Shown here piece after piece: positions 1-7,292 of a stretch of DNA of 9,427 nt. Both the position numbers and the translations under genes were made by a program. The stretch comes from an uncultured Lachnospiraceae bacterium (GTDB taxonomy: Bacteria > Bacillota > Clostridia > Lachnospirales > Lachnospiraceae): NCBI GenBank assembly GCA_900557385.1, contig USSP01000050.1, forward strand, positions 1 to 9,427, in the 5' to 3' direction. The notes under the pieces were generated by a model. The model was not told the origin of the DNA and ran no database searches. It saw only the letters and a program-made list of their open reading frames with translations. The number at the start of each line of letters is the position of its first letter. Positions within the stretch are counted from its first letter, which is position 1.

Positions 1-612
1 TATGTGAGAGATATCAAGGAGAATACCAAGCAGGGATATAAGATGGCGTATCCGGGAGACAGCATTGACTTAGGATATGCAGGCATGAATACCAGAAGAG
101 GGCGTGTGGGGCATCAGATCGCCCATACCCTTACCACAGGAATCCAGCAGGGAACGCTTCATTTTGTGGATCTGTCTGTGCCGCCTCTTGTCACAGAGCA
201 GTGCAGGTGTCTGAATACCAGACAGTCCGGCATCCATAATCATAAAGGGGAATGCTCCGGTGTCTTAAAAGAGGAAGGTGCCAGGGCAGTGCTGACTCCG
301 GGAAGAGAAGAAACCCGGCAGAATGGCCGGAGGATGAAGGAGCCGGAAGAGCCGATGTTCACCATTACTGCCACAGACCGGCATGGAGTTGCCTATCGGG
401 GCAGAATCCGGAGGCTGGTGCCAAGGGAGTGTCTGCGGCTGCAGGGCTTTTATGACTGGCAGATTGACCGCATAGAACAGGAGACTTCGGACAGCCAGCT
501 TTATAAACAGGCTGGAAATGGAGTGACCGTCAACGTGATCGAAGCCATCGGAACGCTTCTTCGGCAGGCAGATACAGAGATCCGGGCAGAGGATGAAAAG
601 ACAAAGAGGTAA
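1..612 (+). CDS. DNA (cytosine-5) methyltransferase, C-terminal part (5' end outside window)
   Basis: The reading frame is open from base 1 (TAT GTG AGA...) to the TAA at 610-612, so the true start lies upstream; the GTG at base 4 is not a credible start. About 203 codons are visible. They hold the target-recognition region and the last conserved motifs of C5-cytosine methyltransferases. There is an EEPMFTITATDRHGV segment, then motif IX (RRLVPRECLRLQGF) and motif X (QLYKQAGNGVTVNVIEAI), which closes the SAM pocket. The catalytic Pro-Cys and ENV motifs would lie upstream and cannot be checked. The family transfers a methyl group from SAM to C5 of cytosine in a specific DNA site. With no restriction enzyme gene visible nearby, an orphan methylase protecting a mobile element is likely, but this is inference. 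It ends seven bases before the amidoligase start, which suggests one operon. Target specificity cannot be read from the sequence. Confidence 0.9.
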   Translation, partial: YVRDIKENTKQGYKMAYPGDSIDLGYAGMNTRRGRVGHQIAHTLTTGIQQGTLHFVDLSVPPLVTEQCRCLNTRQSGIHNHKGECSGVLKEEGARAVLTPGREETRQNGRRMKEPEEPMFTITATDRHGVAYRGRIRRLVPRECLRLQGFYDWQIDRIEQETSDSQLYKQAGNGVTVNVIEAIGTLLRQADTEIRAEDEKTKR

Positions 613-618
613 GGCAGT

Positions 619-1578
619 ATGGCAATTGGAATTCAGGATCAATATTTTGGTACAGAGATTGAGATGACAGGGATCACCAGGCAGAGGGCTGCGGAGAAAG
701 TGGCAGAGCTGTTTGGAACAAGGGCAGTTTGCGACGGTGGATATTATGGGGTCTGGTCTGTGACAGATCAGGAAGGAAAGAAATGGAAGTTCATGTATGA
801 TGGGAGCATCTATACGGAACGCAGGGAGCGTGGACGCATGGTTCCTGCCGGAAGAGAATACAGCACCGAGATGGTCAGTCCGAAACTTTCCTATAGAGAA
901 ATGGGAAAACTGCAGGAAGTGGTGCGGTGTCTCAGGCATCATGGGGCGAAGGTAAATGCATCCTGCGGGCAGCATGTGCATGTGGATGCTTCCAATCACA
1001 CCCCAAGAAGCCTTAAAAATGCCATGACCATTATGTATTCCAAAGAGGACATCCTGTTTAAGGCATTGAAGGTGCAGACATCAAGGGAACAGGAGTATTG
1101 CCAGAAGGTACGCCCCATTGTGCTGGAGAAGATCCGCCGGATGCCAAACAGCACCATTTCCATGGAAAAGTTGAAACGGGTATGGTATGGGGGCAGGGAT
1201 GGAAGCCATGATCATTATGACGATACCCGGTACTATGCGTTGAACCTTCATGCAGTGTTTTCCAAAGGAACTTTGGAGTGGAGATGTTTTGAGAGTACCC
1301 TCCATGCAGGAAAAGTGCGGGCAAATATCACTTTGGCTCTTGCCATCTCTGCCCAGGCCATCAATCAGAAATGCACCCAGATGCGGAAAACGGAGATCAC
1401 AGAGAATCCGGCATTTACCTTCCGTACCTTTTTATTGCGGCTGGGGCTCATTGGACCGGAATATAAGAATGTCCGGGAACATCTGCTTGCCAATCTGGAG
1501 GGTGACAGAGCATGGAGATATGACCGCAGTACCTATGAATGTTTGAATCGAAATCATCGGGCGGAGGATGCCCGTTAG
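619..1578 (+). CDS. Amidoligase family protein (Amidoligase_2, COOH-NH2 ligase)
   Basis: A 319-residue protein with the motif set of the Amidoligase_2 family, which has a glutamine-synthetase/gamma-glutamylcysteine-ligase-like fold. The motifs run in order: FGTEIEM at residues 10-16 (acidic metal ligands E13, E15), YDGSI at 60-64, STEMVSP at 82-88 (E84), CGQHVHVD at 116-123 (H119, H121), and LNLHAVFSKGTLEWRCFE at 208-225 with E220 and R222 in the usual T-x-E-x-R position. The active-site residues therefore look intact. Known members are predicted to join a carboxylate to an amine using ATP; the substrates of most are unknown. The ATG at 619 has AAGAGG at 604-609, nine bases upstream. The cyclotransferase-like gene starts 11 bases after the stop codon, a pairing known for this ligase class, so the two probably act on the same gamma-glutamyl-type bond. 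No signal peptide or membrane segment is visible, so it is probably cytoplasmic. Family confidence is high; the exact reaction is unknown. Confidence 0.88.
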   Translation: MAIGIQDQYFGTEIEMTGITRQRAAEKVAELFGTRAVCDGGYYGVWSVTDQEGKKWKFMYDGSIYTERRERGRMVPAGREYSTEMVSPKLSYREMGKLQEVVRCLRHHGAKVNASCGQHVHVDASNHTPRSLKNAMTIMYSKEDILFKALKVQTSREQEYCQKVRPIVLEKIRRMPNSTISMEKLKRVWYGGRDGSHDHYDDTRYYALNLHAVFSKGTLEWRCFESTLHAGKVRANITLALAISAQAINQKCTQMRKTEITENPAFTFRTFLLRLGLIGPEYKNVREHLLANLEGDRAWRYDRSTYECLNRNHRAEDAR

Positions 1579-1588
1579 GAGGTAAGAG

Positions 1589-2086
1589 ATGAAAGAAACC
1601 TATTATTTTGCCTATGGCAGCAACATGAACTTAGACCAGATGGCGTACCGCTGTCCGGCAGCTTCCGTAGTGGAGAATGTCCGGCTGGAGGGATACCGCC
1701 TGACCTTTTGTGGCAGAGGGAAAGGAAGCGGTGTTGCCACCATTTTGCCGGAAGAGGGCAGCCAGGTGGAAGGGGTGCTTTGGAAGATCACACCGGAGTG
1801 TGAAAAAAGCCTGGACTTTTATGAAGGGTATCCCCATTTGTATGGGAAGGAGGCTGTTCTTGTTCAGGGAACGGATGGTGTGAAGCGGGAAGTCATGGCA
1901 TATATCATGAATGCACCCTATAAGGATCAGCTGGCCATCCCCTCGGATCTTTATTTTATGGGGATCGTGGAAGGCTGCCATCAGAATGGGATTTCCAGCC
2001 GATCTATAATCGATGCGCTAAAGCGTACAAGACAGGAAGTAGGCAGAGAGAAACCCAGTCACAAGAAAACAAAAGTCAGCAGATAA
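1589..2086 (+). CDS. Gamma-glutamylcyclotransferase-like (GGCT/AIG2 family) protein
   Basis: A 165-residue protein with the GGCT/AIG2 fold signature. The N-terminus carries FAYGSNM at residues 7-13, which is the substrate-binding loop. The family's acid/base glutamate is best matched by E79 in LDFYEGYPHLYGK. A GVLWKIT strand at 62-68 is also typical. Family enzymes remove gamma-glutamyl groups as 5-oxoproline from dipeptides or from gamma-glutamylamines. The basic tail after about residue 145 (KRTRQEVGREKPSHKKTKVSR) extends beyond the compact fold and is probably flexible. A strong Shine-Dalgarno site (AGGAGG, 1577-1582) overlaps the stop codon of the amidoligase gene and lies six bases before the ATG, so the two genes are probably translationally coupled. 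A terminator follows directly. Together the pair could build and release an amide-linked glutamyl adduct; the substrate cannot be deduced from the sequence. Confidence 0.87.
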   Translation: MKETYYFAYGSNMNLDQMAYRCPAASVVENVRLEGYRLTFCGRGKGSGVATILPEEGSQVEGVLWKITPECEKSLDFYEGYPHLYGKEAVLVQGTDGVKREVMAYIMNAPYKDQLAIPSDLYFMGIVEGCHQNGISSRSIIDALKRTRQEVGREKPSHKKTKVSR

Positions 2087-2091
2087 CAACG

Positions 2092-2120
2092 CCGCAGGGG
2101 AAAGCCTCTGCGGTATTTTT
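2092..2120 (+). terminator. Intrinsic terminator after the cyclotransferase-like gene
   Basis: A 9-bp stem (CCGCAGGGG at 2092-2100 with CCTCTGCGG at 2105-2113, one G-U wobble) closes an AAAG tetraloop. It is followed by TATTTTT (2114-2120). It begins five bases after the TAA of the upstream gene and ends 20 bases before the ATG of the adhesin gene. It therefore ends the methyltransferase-amidoligase-cyclotransferase unit, but also lies in the leader of the adhesin. Confidence 0.9.
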
Positions 2121-2128
2121 AACGAAAA

Positions 2129-2134
2129 AAGGAG
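2129..2134 (+). promoter_or_regulatory. Ribosome binding site of the adhesin gene
   Basis: AAGGAG lies six bases upstream of the ATG at 2141 and fixes that start. Only 20 bases separate this ATG from the preceding T-tract, which leaves no room for a promoter between them. Confidence 0.85.
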
Positions 2135-2140
2135 AATGCA

Positions 2141-5100
2141 ATGAAGAGCAGGAATATCAAAACAAGACTTGCAGCCTTTGGGCTCGCACTGCTTATGGGG
2201 CTTAGTCCGCTTGGGAACTTAGCGGATGTCCATGCGGCAGAACGTGAAATTTCACAGAAGGCTGTGACAGAAAAAGAAAGTAAGACAGAATCGGAGCATC
2301 CGGTGTCGGAAATTTCTGAGCAGACAGTAACTGCAGAGGATATCACCAAAGATGTTTCCGACAAGGAATTTATGGCAGAGACCTGCATGGAAGGGATTCA
2401 GTATGATCCAGAAAAAGAGGATGTGACTTTGGACCATATTGAAGCAGAGGATGGAAGCGCCTACCATCCAGACCAGGCAGGGACTTATATTGCAACCTAC
2501 TGGGTTGTGCCAAAAGATGCGCGTGACAGTTATTCCGTTACTCGTAAGATTATCCTGACGGATTCGGAAGGACAGGCCCATGCAGAAGAAAACGGTGGGC
2601 AGAAACAGAAGGAGGATACGAAATCCGAAGAAGATTCGGAGACGCCTGTGCAGGAGATCACGGAGGTGGAAGTAACGGTATCCGGGGAAGATGCAGATGC
2701 ACAGGCAGCAAGGGAACTGGAAGAAAAGATTGAGGATGGGGAAGTGATGATGTTTTCCGGTGTAGAAAATACCTTTACTGCAAGAGAAACGGTACATCTG
2801 GAAAAAGGAGAGACCATCTACTATCCAAGTTATATTGGAAATTATCTGACCTGCTGGTTTACGGTGAATGGAAAGATTGCCTATTGTCTGGAATCCCATC
2901 GTTCTTCACCGCCGAGTGGAGATTATGTAGCACAGGTGCTTGACAGCAATAAGAACCTGCAGAAAGTGCTGTATTATGGCTATGGCGGCGCCGGGGATAT
3001 TACAGGTAGTTATTTGTCTGGGAAAAGTGCGGAAGAGAAATATGTATATACCCATATCGCAGCCAGCTATGCTTACGCAGGTGAGGCAGGATTTACGGGA
3101 TGCAAGTATGAGGACTTAGTAAAAGCAGGGGTGATCGCCTATATTGACCATCTGTTTGCTATGGAAGAACCGCCGAAAGGAGAGATTTCTCTTTCTAAAA
3201 CATCCGTAAAAGCAGTCCGTGATGGAAATGTGCAGAAAACACCGGATATCACATTGTCCGGGGATCATCGAAACTATATTTCTGTCAATGTGCCAAAAGA
3301 CATCACCATTTATAACAAGACAAAGGGAACTTCCGCAGAGAATGGTGCGTTAAAAATCTATGGCGGAGATACCTTTTATCTGACTGCCCCAATGCTTCAT
3401 ACCAGAACCTATTCCTCTGGAGAGCTGCATGGTTCTGTGGGAGAGACTTGGAGAACGCTGGTGTTATCCACAGGAAACAGCAATCAGGATATTGGAGTCT
3501 TTGAATCGGAGAAAGCCAATCCGGTAAGTTTTACCGTAGACTGGCTGGAGATGACAAGGATTGAACTTCTCAAAAAAGATGCAGACACGAAGAACCCATT
3601 GGATGGTGCAGTCTATGGCATTTATACAGACAGCAAGTGTGAGCATCTTTTAATGGAAATGCCAGCCACTGGGGAAGATGGAAAGGCAGTTAGTGATTAC
3701 TTTGAGGCAGCAATCAAAACAGTGTATGTGAAGGAAATCAAGGCTCCAGACAACTATACGCAGAGTGATGTGATTCATAAGGTGGATGTGGAAGCCGGAA
3801 AGACGGTTACGATCACTGCAACCGATGAGAGGGTAAAAGGCGCTGTCCATATCAAAAAGATTGATAAGGAGACACAGGACTTTCTTCCACAGGGAGACAG
3901 TTCCCTTGCAGGAGCCGTGTATGGTCTGTATGCCAGAGAGGATATTGTCCACCCGGACGGAAAGACGGGTGTGTTGTTTAAAAAAGACAGTCTCATCGCA
4001 CAGGGCGTGATTAAGGAGAATGGCACTTTAGATTTTTCTGAATTGTATCTAGGAAAAATGTATGTGAAAGAGATCACTCCGCCGGAAGGCTATACGGTAG
4101 ATCCAACAGAGTATGAGGTGGACCTTGCTTACGAAGGACAGGAAGTGGCAGAGGTAACCAGGGACCTGACGGTACAGGAGCAGGTGAAGAAACAGGCGTT
4201 CCAGCTCATCAAGATCAGCGAAGATGGTGACCAGACAGAAACAGAGCTTGTGGAAGGTGCAGGATTTAAAGTGTATTTAGTCAGCAACCTGTCGAAAGTA
4301 AAGAGCGGGGAACTACAGCCATCCCATGGAGATCAGTTTACTGCGGAAGATTTCCGTGGATATGATTTCAGTAAAGAAGAGGTGGCAGTGACCTATGTGG
4401 ATGGCAAGGCTGTCCCGGTGCCGGAACTGATTACCGATAAAAAGGGATATGCCATCAGTCCGGAACTTCCGTATGGTCTTTATGTAGTAGAGGAAAGCAC
4501 CGTACCGGAGAATTTGAAAGCCATCGATCCGTTTTTGGTGAAGGTAGACGAGGACAGCAGAGAGCCGATGGTGTGGCGTGTGTTCGATGACCGTCCGTTT
4601 GAATTTTTATTAAAGATTGTGAAAAAGGATGCACAGACAGGAAATCCGGTTTTAAAAGCAGGCACTTCCTATAAAATCTTTGATATGGAAAAAGAGGAAT
4701 ATGTAGAGCAGACGGTATTCTATCCGAAGAAAGAAACGATTAGCATTTTCAAGACCAATGAGGAAGGCTATTTGGTCACACCGGAAGAACTGAAATGTTC
4801 TACCTATCGGATTGAAGAAGTGAAAGCGCCGGAAGGATTTGTAAGACAGGGGTATGAAATGTCCTTGTATGAAGGGCAAACGGTGATTTCTCCACTAGAA
4901 GTGACCGAAAAAGGCAGTTACAAAGAAAATGCAAAAGAGGGAATCGTAATCACCGTTTCCTCGGATACTGCCCATCAGATCGATCCGGATACCGGAGCAG
5001 TCATTGTGGAAATCGAGCAGCCAAACGATGAGCAGGTGGGAAGCCTGACATTAACGAAAACCGGGGAACAGCCAGTAGAGGTGAAGGGAGATTCCCTGCT

Positions 5101-6526
5101 TGCAAAGGCAAAAAGACTGGCTGGAAAGATCAAAGATGCAGTGACCGGAGAGGATACCGATACCGGGGTGTTCCATGACTTTGTATATGAAGAATCCGGT
5201 GTGGAAGGGGCAACTTTTGAATTGTATGCCAAGGATACCATTTACTCTCCAGATGGTGCGAAAAATGAACAGGGCAATCCGGTCATCCGCTATGAAAAAG
5301 ATGATTTAGTAGCAACCCTGGTCACAGATAAAGAAGGAAAAGCAGTAGTGAACAATCTTCCACTGGGTTCTTATTATCTGAAAGAAACGGTGGCAGGCGA
5401 CCATTTCGTATTGAACCCGGAACAGAAGGAATTTACCCTGACTGCAAAGGATGATACGCAGGCTGTGGTTTATGAAGGCGTTACCTATAAAAATGAAAGA
5501 CAGAAGATTTCCATTTCTGTAGAGAAAAAAGATGCAGTCACAGAAGAAAAACTGGAAGGCGTGATTTTCGGATTGTACGCAAAAGAAGATATTCTGTCTC
5601 AGCAGGGTGAGGTTCTTGTAGAAAAAGATACGCTTTTGGAGAAGAAAGCAACGGATGAAAACGGTCAACTTACCTTTGATAGCGACCTATATCATGGAAA
5701 ATATTATGTAAAAGAGGAAGTGAGAAAACCGGGATATCTTCCAAATGAAGAAATCTGGGAGGTGGATGCCTCTTACACAGATCAGAACCTTGCAGAAATC
5801 AAGCTGACAAAAGAAGTGGAAAACCAGCCGACTGAGAGCCAATTTACGAAAACCGATGCAACAACCGGGGAAGAACTGGAAGGTGCGAAGCTTCAGATCA
5901 TCGATAAAGAGGGCAACATCGTAGAAGAGTGGATCAGTACAAAAGAACCGCACGTAGTCTATGGACTGCCAGAAGGAACGTATATCCTTCACGAAGAACT
6001 GCCGCCTTATGTAGAGGGCTATGTATCTGCAGAAGATATCGAGTTTGAAGTAAAAGAAGATGGCAGTGTGACCAAGGTAGAGATGAAGGATGATTATTCC
6101 AAAGTAGAAATTTCCAAGACGGATATTACCACAGGCGAAGAACTGAAAGGTGCCAAGCTGCAGATCTTAAATAAAGAGGGTGAGATTCTGGAAGAGTGGG
6201 TAACGGATGGAAAGCCTCATCTGGTAGAGAAACTTCCGGTAGGGGAAGAACTGACTTTGCGCGAGATCACAGCGCCGGAAGGCTATGAGATTGCAGAAGA
6301 TGTGAAATTCACATTGGAAGATACCATGGAGGTTCAGAAGGTGGAAATGAAGGATGCAAGGACACCGGAAACTCCGGGTGTGCCGCAGACTGGAGACAAC
6401 CGCTGGAAACCAATCCTCCTGTTTGCTCCTCTGGGAGCATCAGCAATCGGACTTATAGCAACTCTGATTTATAAGAAGAAACATGGGAAAATAGAAAAAA
6501 CAGATGAAGCGAAAAAAGAAGAGTAG
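2141..6526 (+). CDS. Large wall-anchored SpaA/CnaB adhesin with thioester-like domain and VPQTG sorting signal
   Basis: A 1461-residue surface protein. A signal peptide (basic KSRNIKTR, hydrophobic core, cleavage probably after VHA at 30-32) is followed by an Ig-like domain (about 75-150) and an acidic linker. A thioester-domain-like region (about 210-335) has Cys249 in the YCL motif. However, the position expected to be T-Q is Thr304-His305, so a thioester may not form. A beta-rich region (about 335-470) leads into eight SpaA/CnaB-type domains starting near 472, 568, 686, 820, 967, 1122, 1231 and 1321. Several show the K-x-D...G-A start and the YVKEI-AP-GY glutamate segment expected for intramolecular isopeptide bonds. 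The fifth has a basic, probably helical insert (about 982-1010). Domains seven and eight are recent-looking duplicates. The C-terminus has VPQTG (1414-1418), a membrane segment (1425-1444) and a KKKHGK stop. It is predicted to be exported and fixed to the cell wall by the overlapping sortase; an adhesin or pilin-like role in mating or host contact is inferred. Confidence 0.92.
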   Translation: MKSRNIKTRLAAFGLALLMGLSPLGNLADVHAAEREISQKAVTEKESKTESEHPVSEISEQTVTAEDITKDVSDKEFMAETCMEGIQYDPEKEDVTLDHIEAEDGSAYHPDQAGTYIATYWVVPKDARDSYSVTRKIILTDSEGQAHAEENGGQKQKEDTKSEEDSETPVQEITEVEVTVSGEDADAQAARELEEKIEDGEVMMFSGVENTFTARETVHLEKGETIYYPSYIGNYLTCWFTVNGKIAYCLESHRSSPPSGDYVAQVLDSNKNLQKVLYYGYGGAGDITGSYLSGKSAEEKYVYTHIAASYAYAGEAGFTGCKYEDLVKAGVIAYIDHLFAMEEPPKGEISLSKTSVKAVRDGNVQKTPDITLSGDHRNYISVNVPKDITIYNKTKGTSAENGALKIYGGDTFYLTAPMLHTRTYSSGELHGSVGETWRTLVLSTGNSNQDIGVFESEKANPVSFTVDWLEMTRIELLKKDADTKNPLDGAVYGIYTDSKCEHLLMEMPATGEDGKAVSDYFEAAIKTVYVKEIKAPDNYTQSDVIHKVDVEAGKTVTITATDERVKGAVHIKKIDKETQDFLPQGDSSLAGAVYGLYAREDIVHPDGKTGVLFKKDSLIAQGVIKENGTLDFSELYLGKMYVKEITPPEGYTVDPTEYEVDLAYEGQEVAEVTRDLTVQEQVKKQAFQLIKISEDGDQTETELVEGAGFKVYLVSNLSKVKSGELQPSHGDQFTAEDFRGYDFSKEEVAVTYVDGKAVPVPELITDKKGYAISPELPYGLYVVEESTVPENLKAIDPFLVKVDEDSREPMVWRVFDDRPFEFLLKIVKKDAQTGNPVLKAGTSYKIFDMEKEEYVEQTVFYPKKETISIFKTNEEGYLVTPEELKCSTYRIEEVKAPEGFVRQGYEMSLYEGQTVISPLEVTEKGSYKENAKEGIVITVSSDTAHQIDPDTGAVIVEIEQPNDEQVGSLTLTKTGEQPVEVKGDSLLAKAKRLAGKIKDAVTGEDTDTGVFHDFVYEESGVEGATFELYAKDTIYSPDGAKNEQGNPVIRYEKDDLVATLVTDKEGKAVVNNLPLGSYYLKETVAGDHFVLNPEQKEFTLTAKDDTQAVVYEGVTYKNERQKISISVEKKDAVTEEKLEGVIFGLYAKEDILSQQGEVLVEKDTLLEKKATDENGQLTFDSDLYHGKYYVKEEVRKPGYLPNEEIWEVDASYTDQNLAEIKLTKEVENQPTESQFTKTDATTGEELEGAKLQIIDKEGNIVEEWISTKEPHVVYGLPEGTYILHEELPPYVEGYVSAEDIEFEVKEDGSVTKVEMKDDYSKVEISKTDITTGEELKGAKLQILNKEGEILEEWVTDGKPHLVEKLPVGEELTLREITAPEGYEIAEDVKFTLEDTMEVQKVEMKDARTPETPGVPQTGDNRWKPILLFAPLGASAIGLIATLIYKKKHGKIEKTDEAKKEE
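5831..6361 (+). repeat. In-gene tandem duplication of CnaB domains seven and eight
   Basis: Two consecutive domain-coding units of the adhesin (residues 1231-1320 and 1321-1407) resemble each other at DNA level with a period of about 267 bp. The stretches GAAGAACTG-AAGGTGC-AAGCT-CAGATC and GAAGAGTGG recur in register. The protein motif TTGEEL(E/K)GAKLQI(I/L) appears in both copies. The other six CnaB domains are far more divergent, so this looks like the youngest duplication and a likely site of copy-number change. Confidence 0.75.
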
Positions 6527-7286
6527 TCTGTGGATGTTGCAGGTGATGTTGTGTGTCATCTGCATAATGAGTGTAGCGTTGCTTTGTTATGACTTTGTTA
6601 TCATCCCCCGGCAGAACCGGGAACTGGTGGAGGACTTAAAATCCCACTTCCCGGAGGTATTTCCTCGAGGCGGGGGCTCTCCAACACAAAAAGAGGAACA
6701 GGCTGGAAGAGAACCGGAAGTGTCTGCCGTTGACCTCCGCTTCCTACAGAGTCAGTATCCGGATGTTCGGGGTTGGCTTACAATCCCGGAGAGTGGCATC
6801 GATTATCCGGTATTGCAGAGCAGCCCGGAAGAACCGGAGTATTATCTGCGGAGGGATTACCAGGGAAACTACGACATCAATGGAAGTTTGTTCCTCCAGG
6901 CAGACTGTATTCTGGGAGAATCGGGGAATCTGACCATCTACGGTCACAACATGAACAGCGGGGCAATGTTCGGGAATCTGGATCAGTACTCCTCCTATGA
7001 GTATTGGAAAGCACATCCCAGGGTGTTCTTTCAGACACCGGAAGGAATGGAGGAATACCGGATAGCGGCAGTTTTGAAAGCCGATGTGTCCATGTTCGAC
7101 TTTCAGAGGACATCTTTTCAGAGTCCACAGGAATTGGAGGCTTATGTACAGCAGGCAAAAGAGGTAGCATTGTTTGAAACAGGGGTAGATGGCATAGGTT
7201 GTGAGGAAACTCTGACGCTGGTGACCTGCTCTTATGAGTGGAAGCAAGCCCGGAATATTCTTGTGGCAGTAAAAGCGAGGTCTTAA
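6504..7286 (+). CDS. srtB: Class B sortase
   Basis: A 260-residue membrane-anchored transpeptidase. The N-terminus is MKRKKKSS followed by a hydrophobic segment (about 10-33), giving a signal anchor with the catalytic domain outside the membrane. Catalytic residues are all present: His148 in IYGHNM, Cys242 in LVTCSY and Arg250 in the following QARNILVAV strand. The GWLTIPESGIDYPVLQ segment (about 90-105) and the TLVTCSYEW form point to class B rather than class A or C. The gene overlaps the adhesin gene by 23 bases in another frame and has no good Shine-Dalgarno site, so translational coupling is likely. The adhesin immediately upstream carries VPQTG and is the obvious substrate. The classical staphylococcal SrtB motif is NPQTN, but clostridial class B enzymes accept PxTG-type signals. 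The start at 6504 is preferred because it supplies the basic n-region; a later Met (residue 11) would remove it. Confidence 0.93.
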   Translation: MKRKKKSSLWMLQVMLCVICIMSVALLCYDFVIIPRQNRELVEDLKSHFPEVFPRGGGSPTQKEEQAGREPEVSAVDLRFLQSQYPDVRGWLTIPESGIDYPVLQSSPEEPEYYLRRDYQGNYDINGSLFLQADCILGESGNLTIYGHNMNSGAMFGNLDQYSSYEYWKAHPRVFFQTPEGMEEYRIAAVLKADVSMFDFQRTSFQSPQELEAYVQQAKEVALFETGVDGIGCEETLTLVTCSYEWKQARNILVAVKARS

Positions 7287-7292
7287 AGGGGA

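Noticed and set aside
265..999. A 244-codon minus-strand ORF
   Set aside because: It is antisense to the well-supported methyltransferase and amidoligase genes, is rich in Cys, His, Leu and Pro as expected for a shadow frame, and shows no domain.
4721..4732. A YPKK sequence (residues 861-864) resembling the V-Y-P-K pilin motif used by pilus-forming sortases
   Set aside because: It lies in the fourth CnaB domain rather than in the N-terminal region of a backbone pilin, the conserved tryptophan is missing, and the only sortase visible is class B, so polymerisation is not supported.
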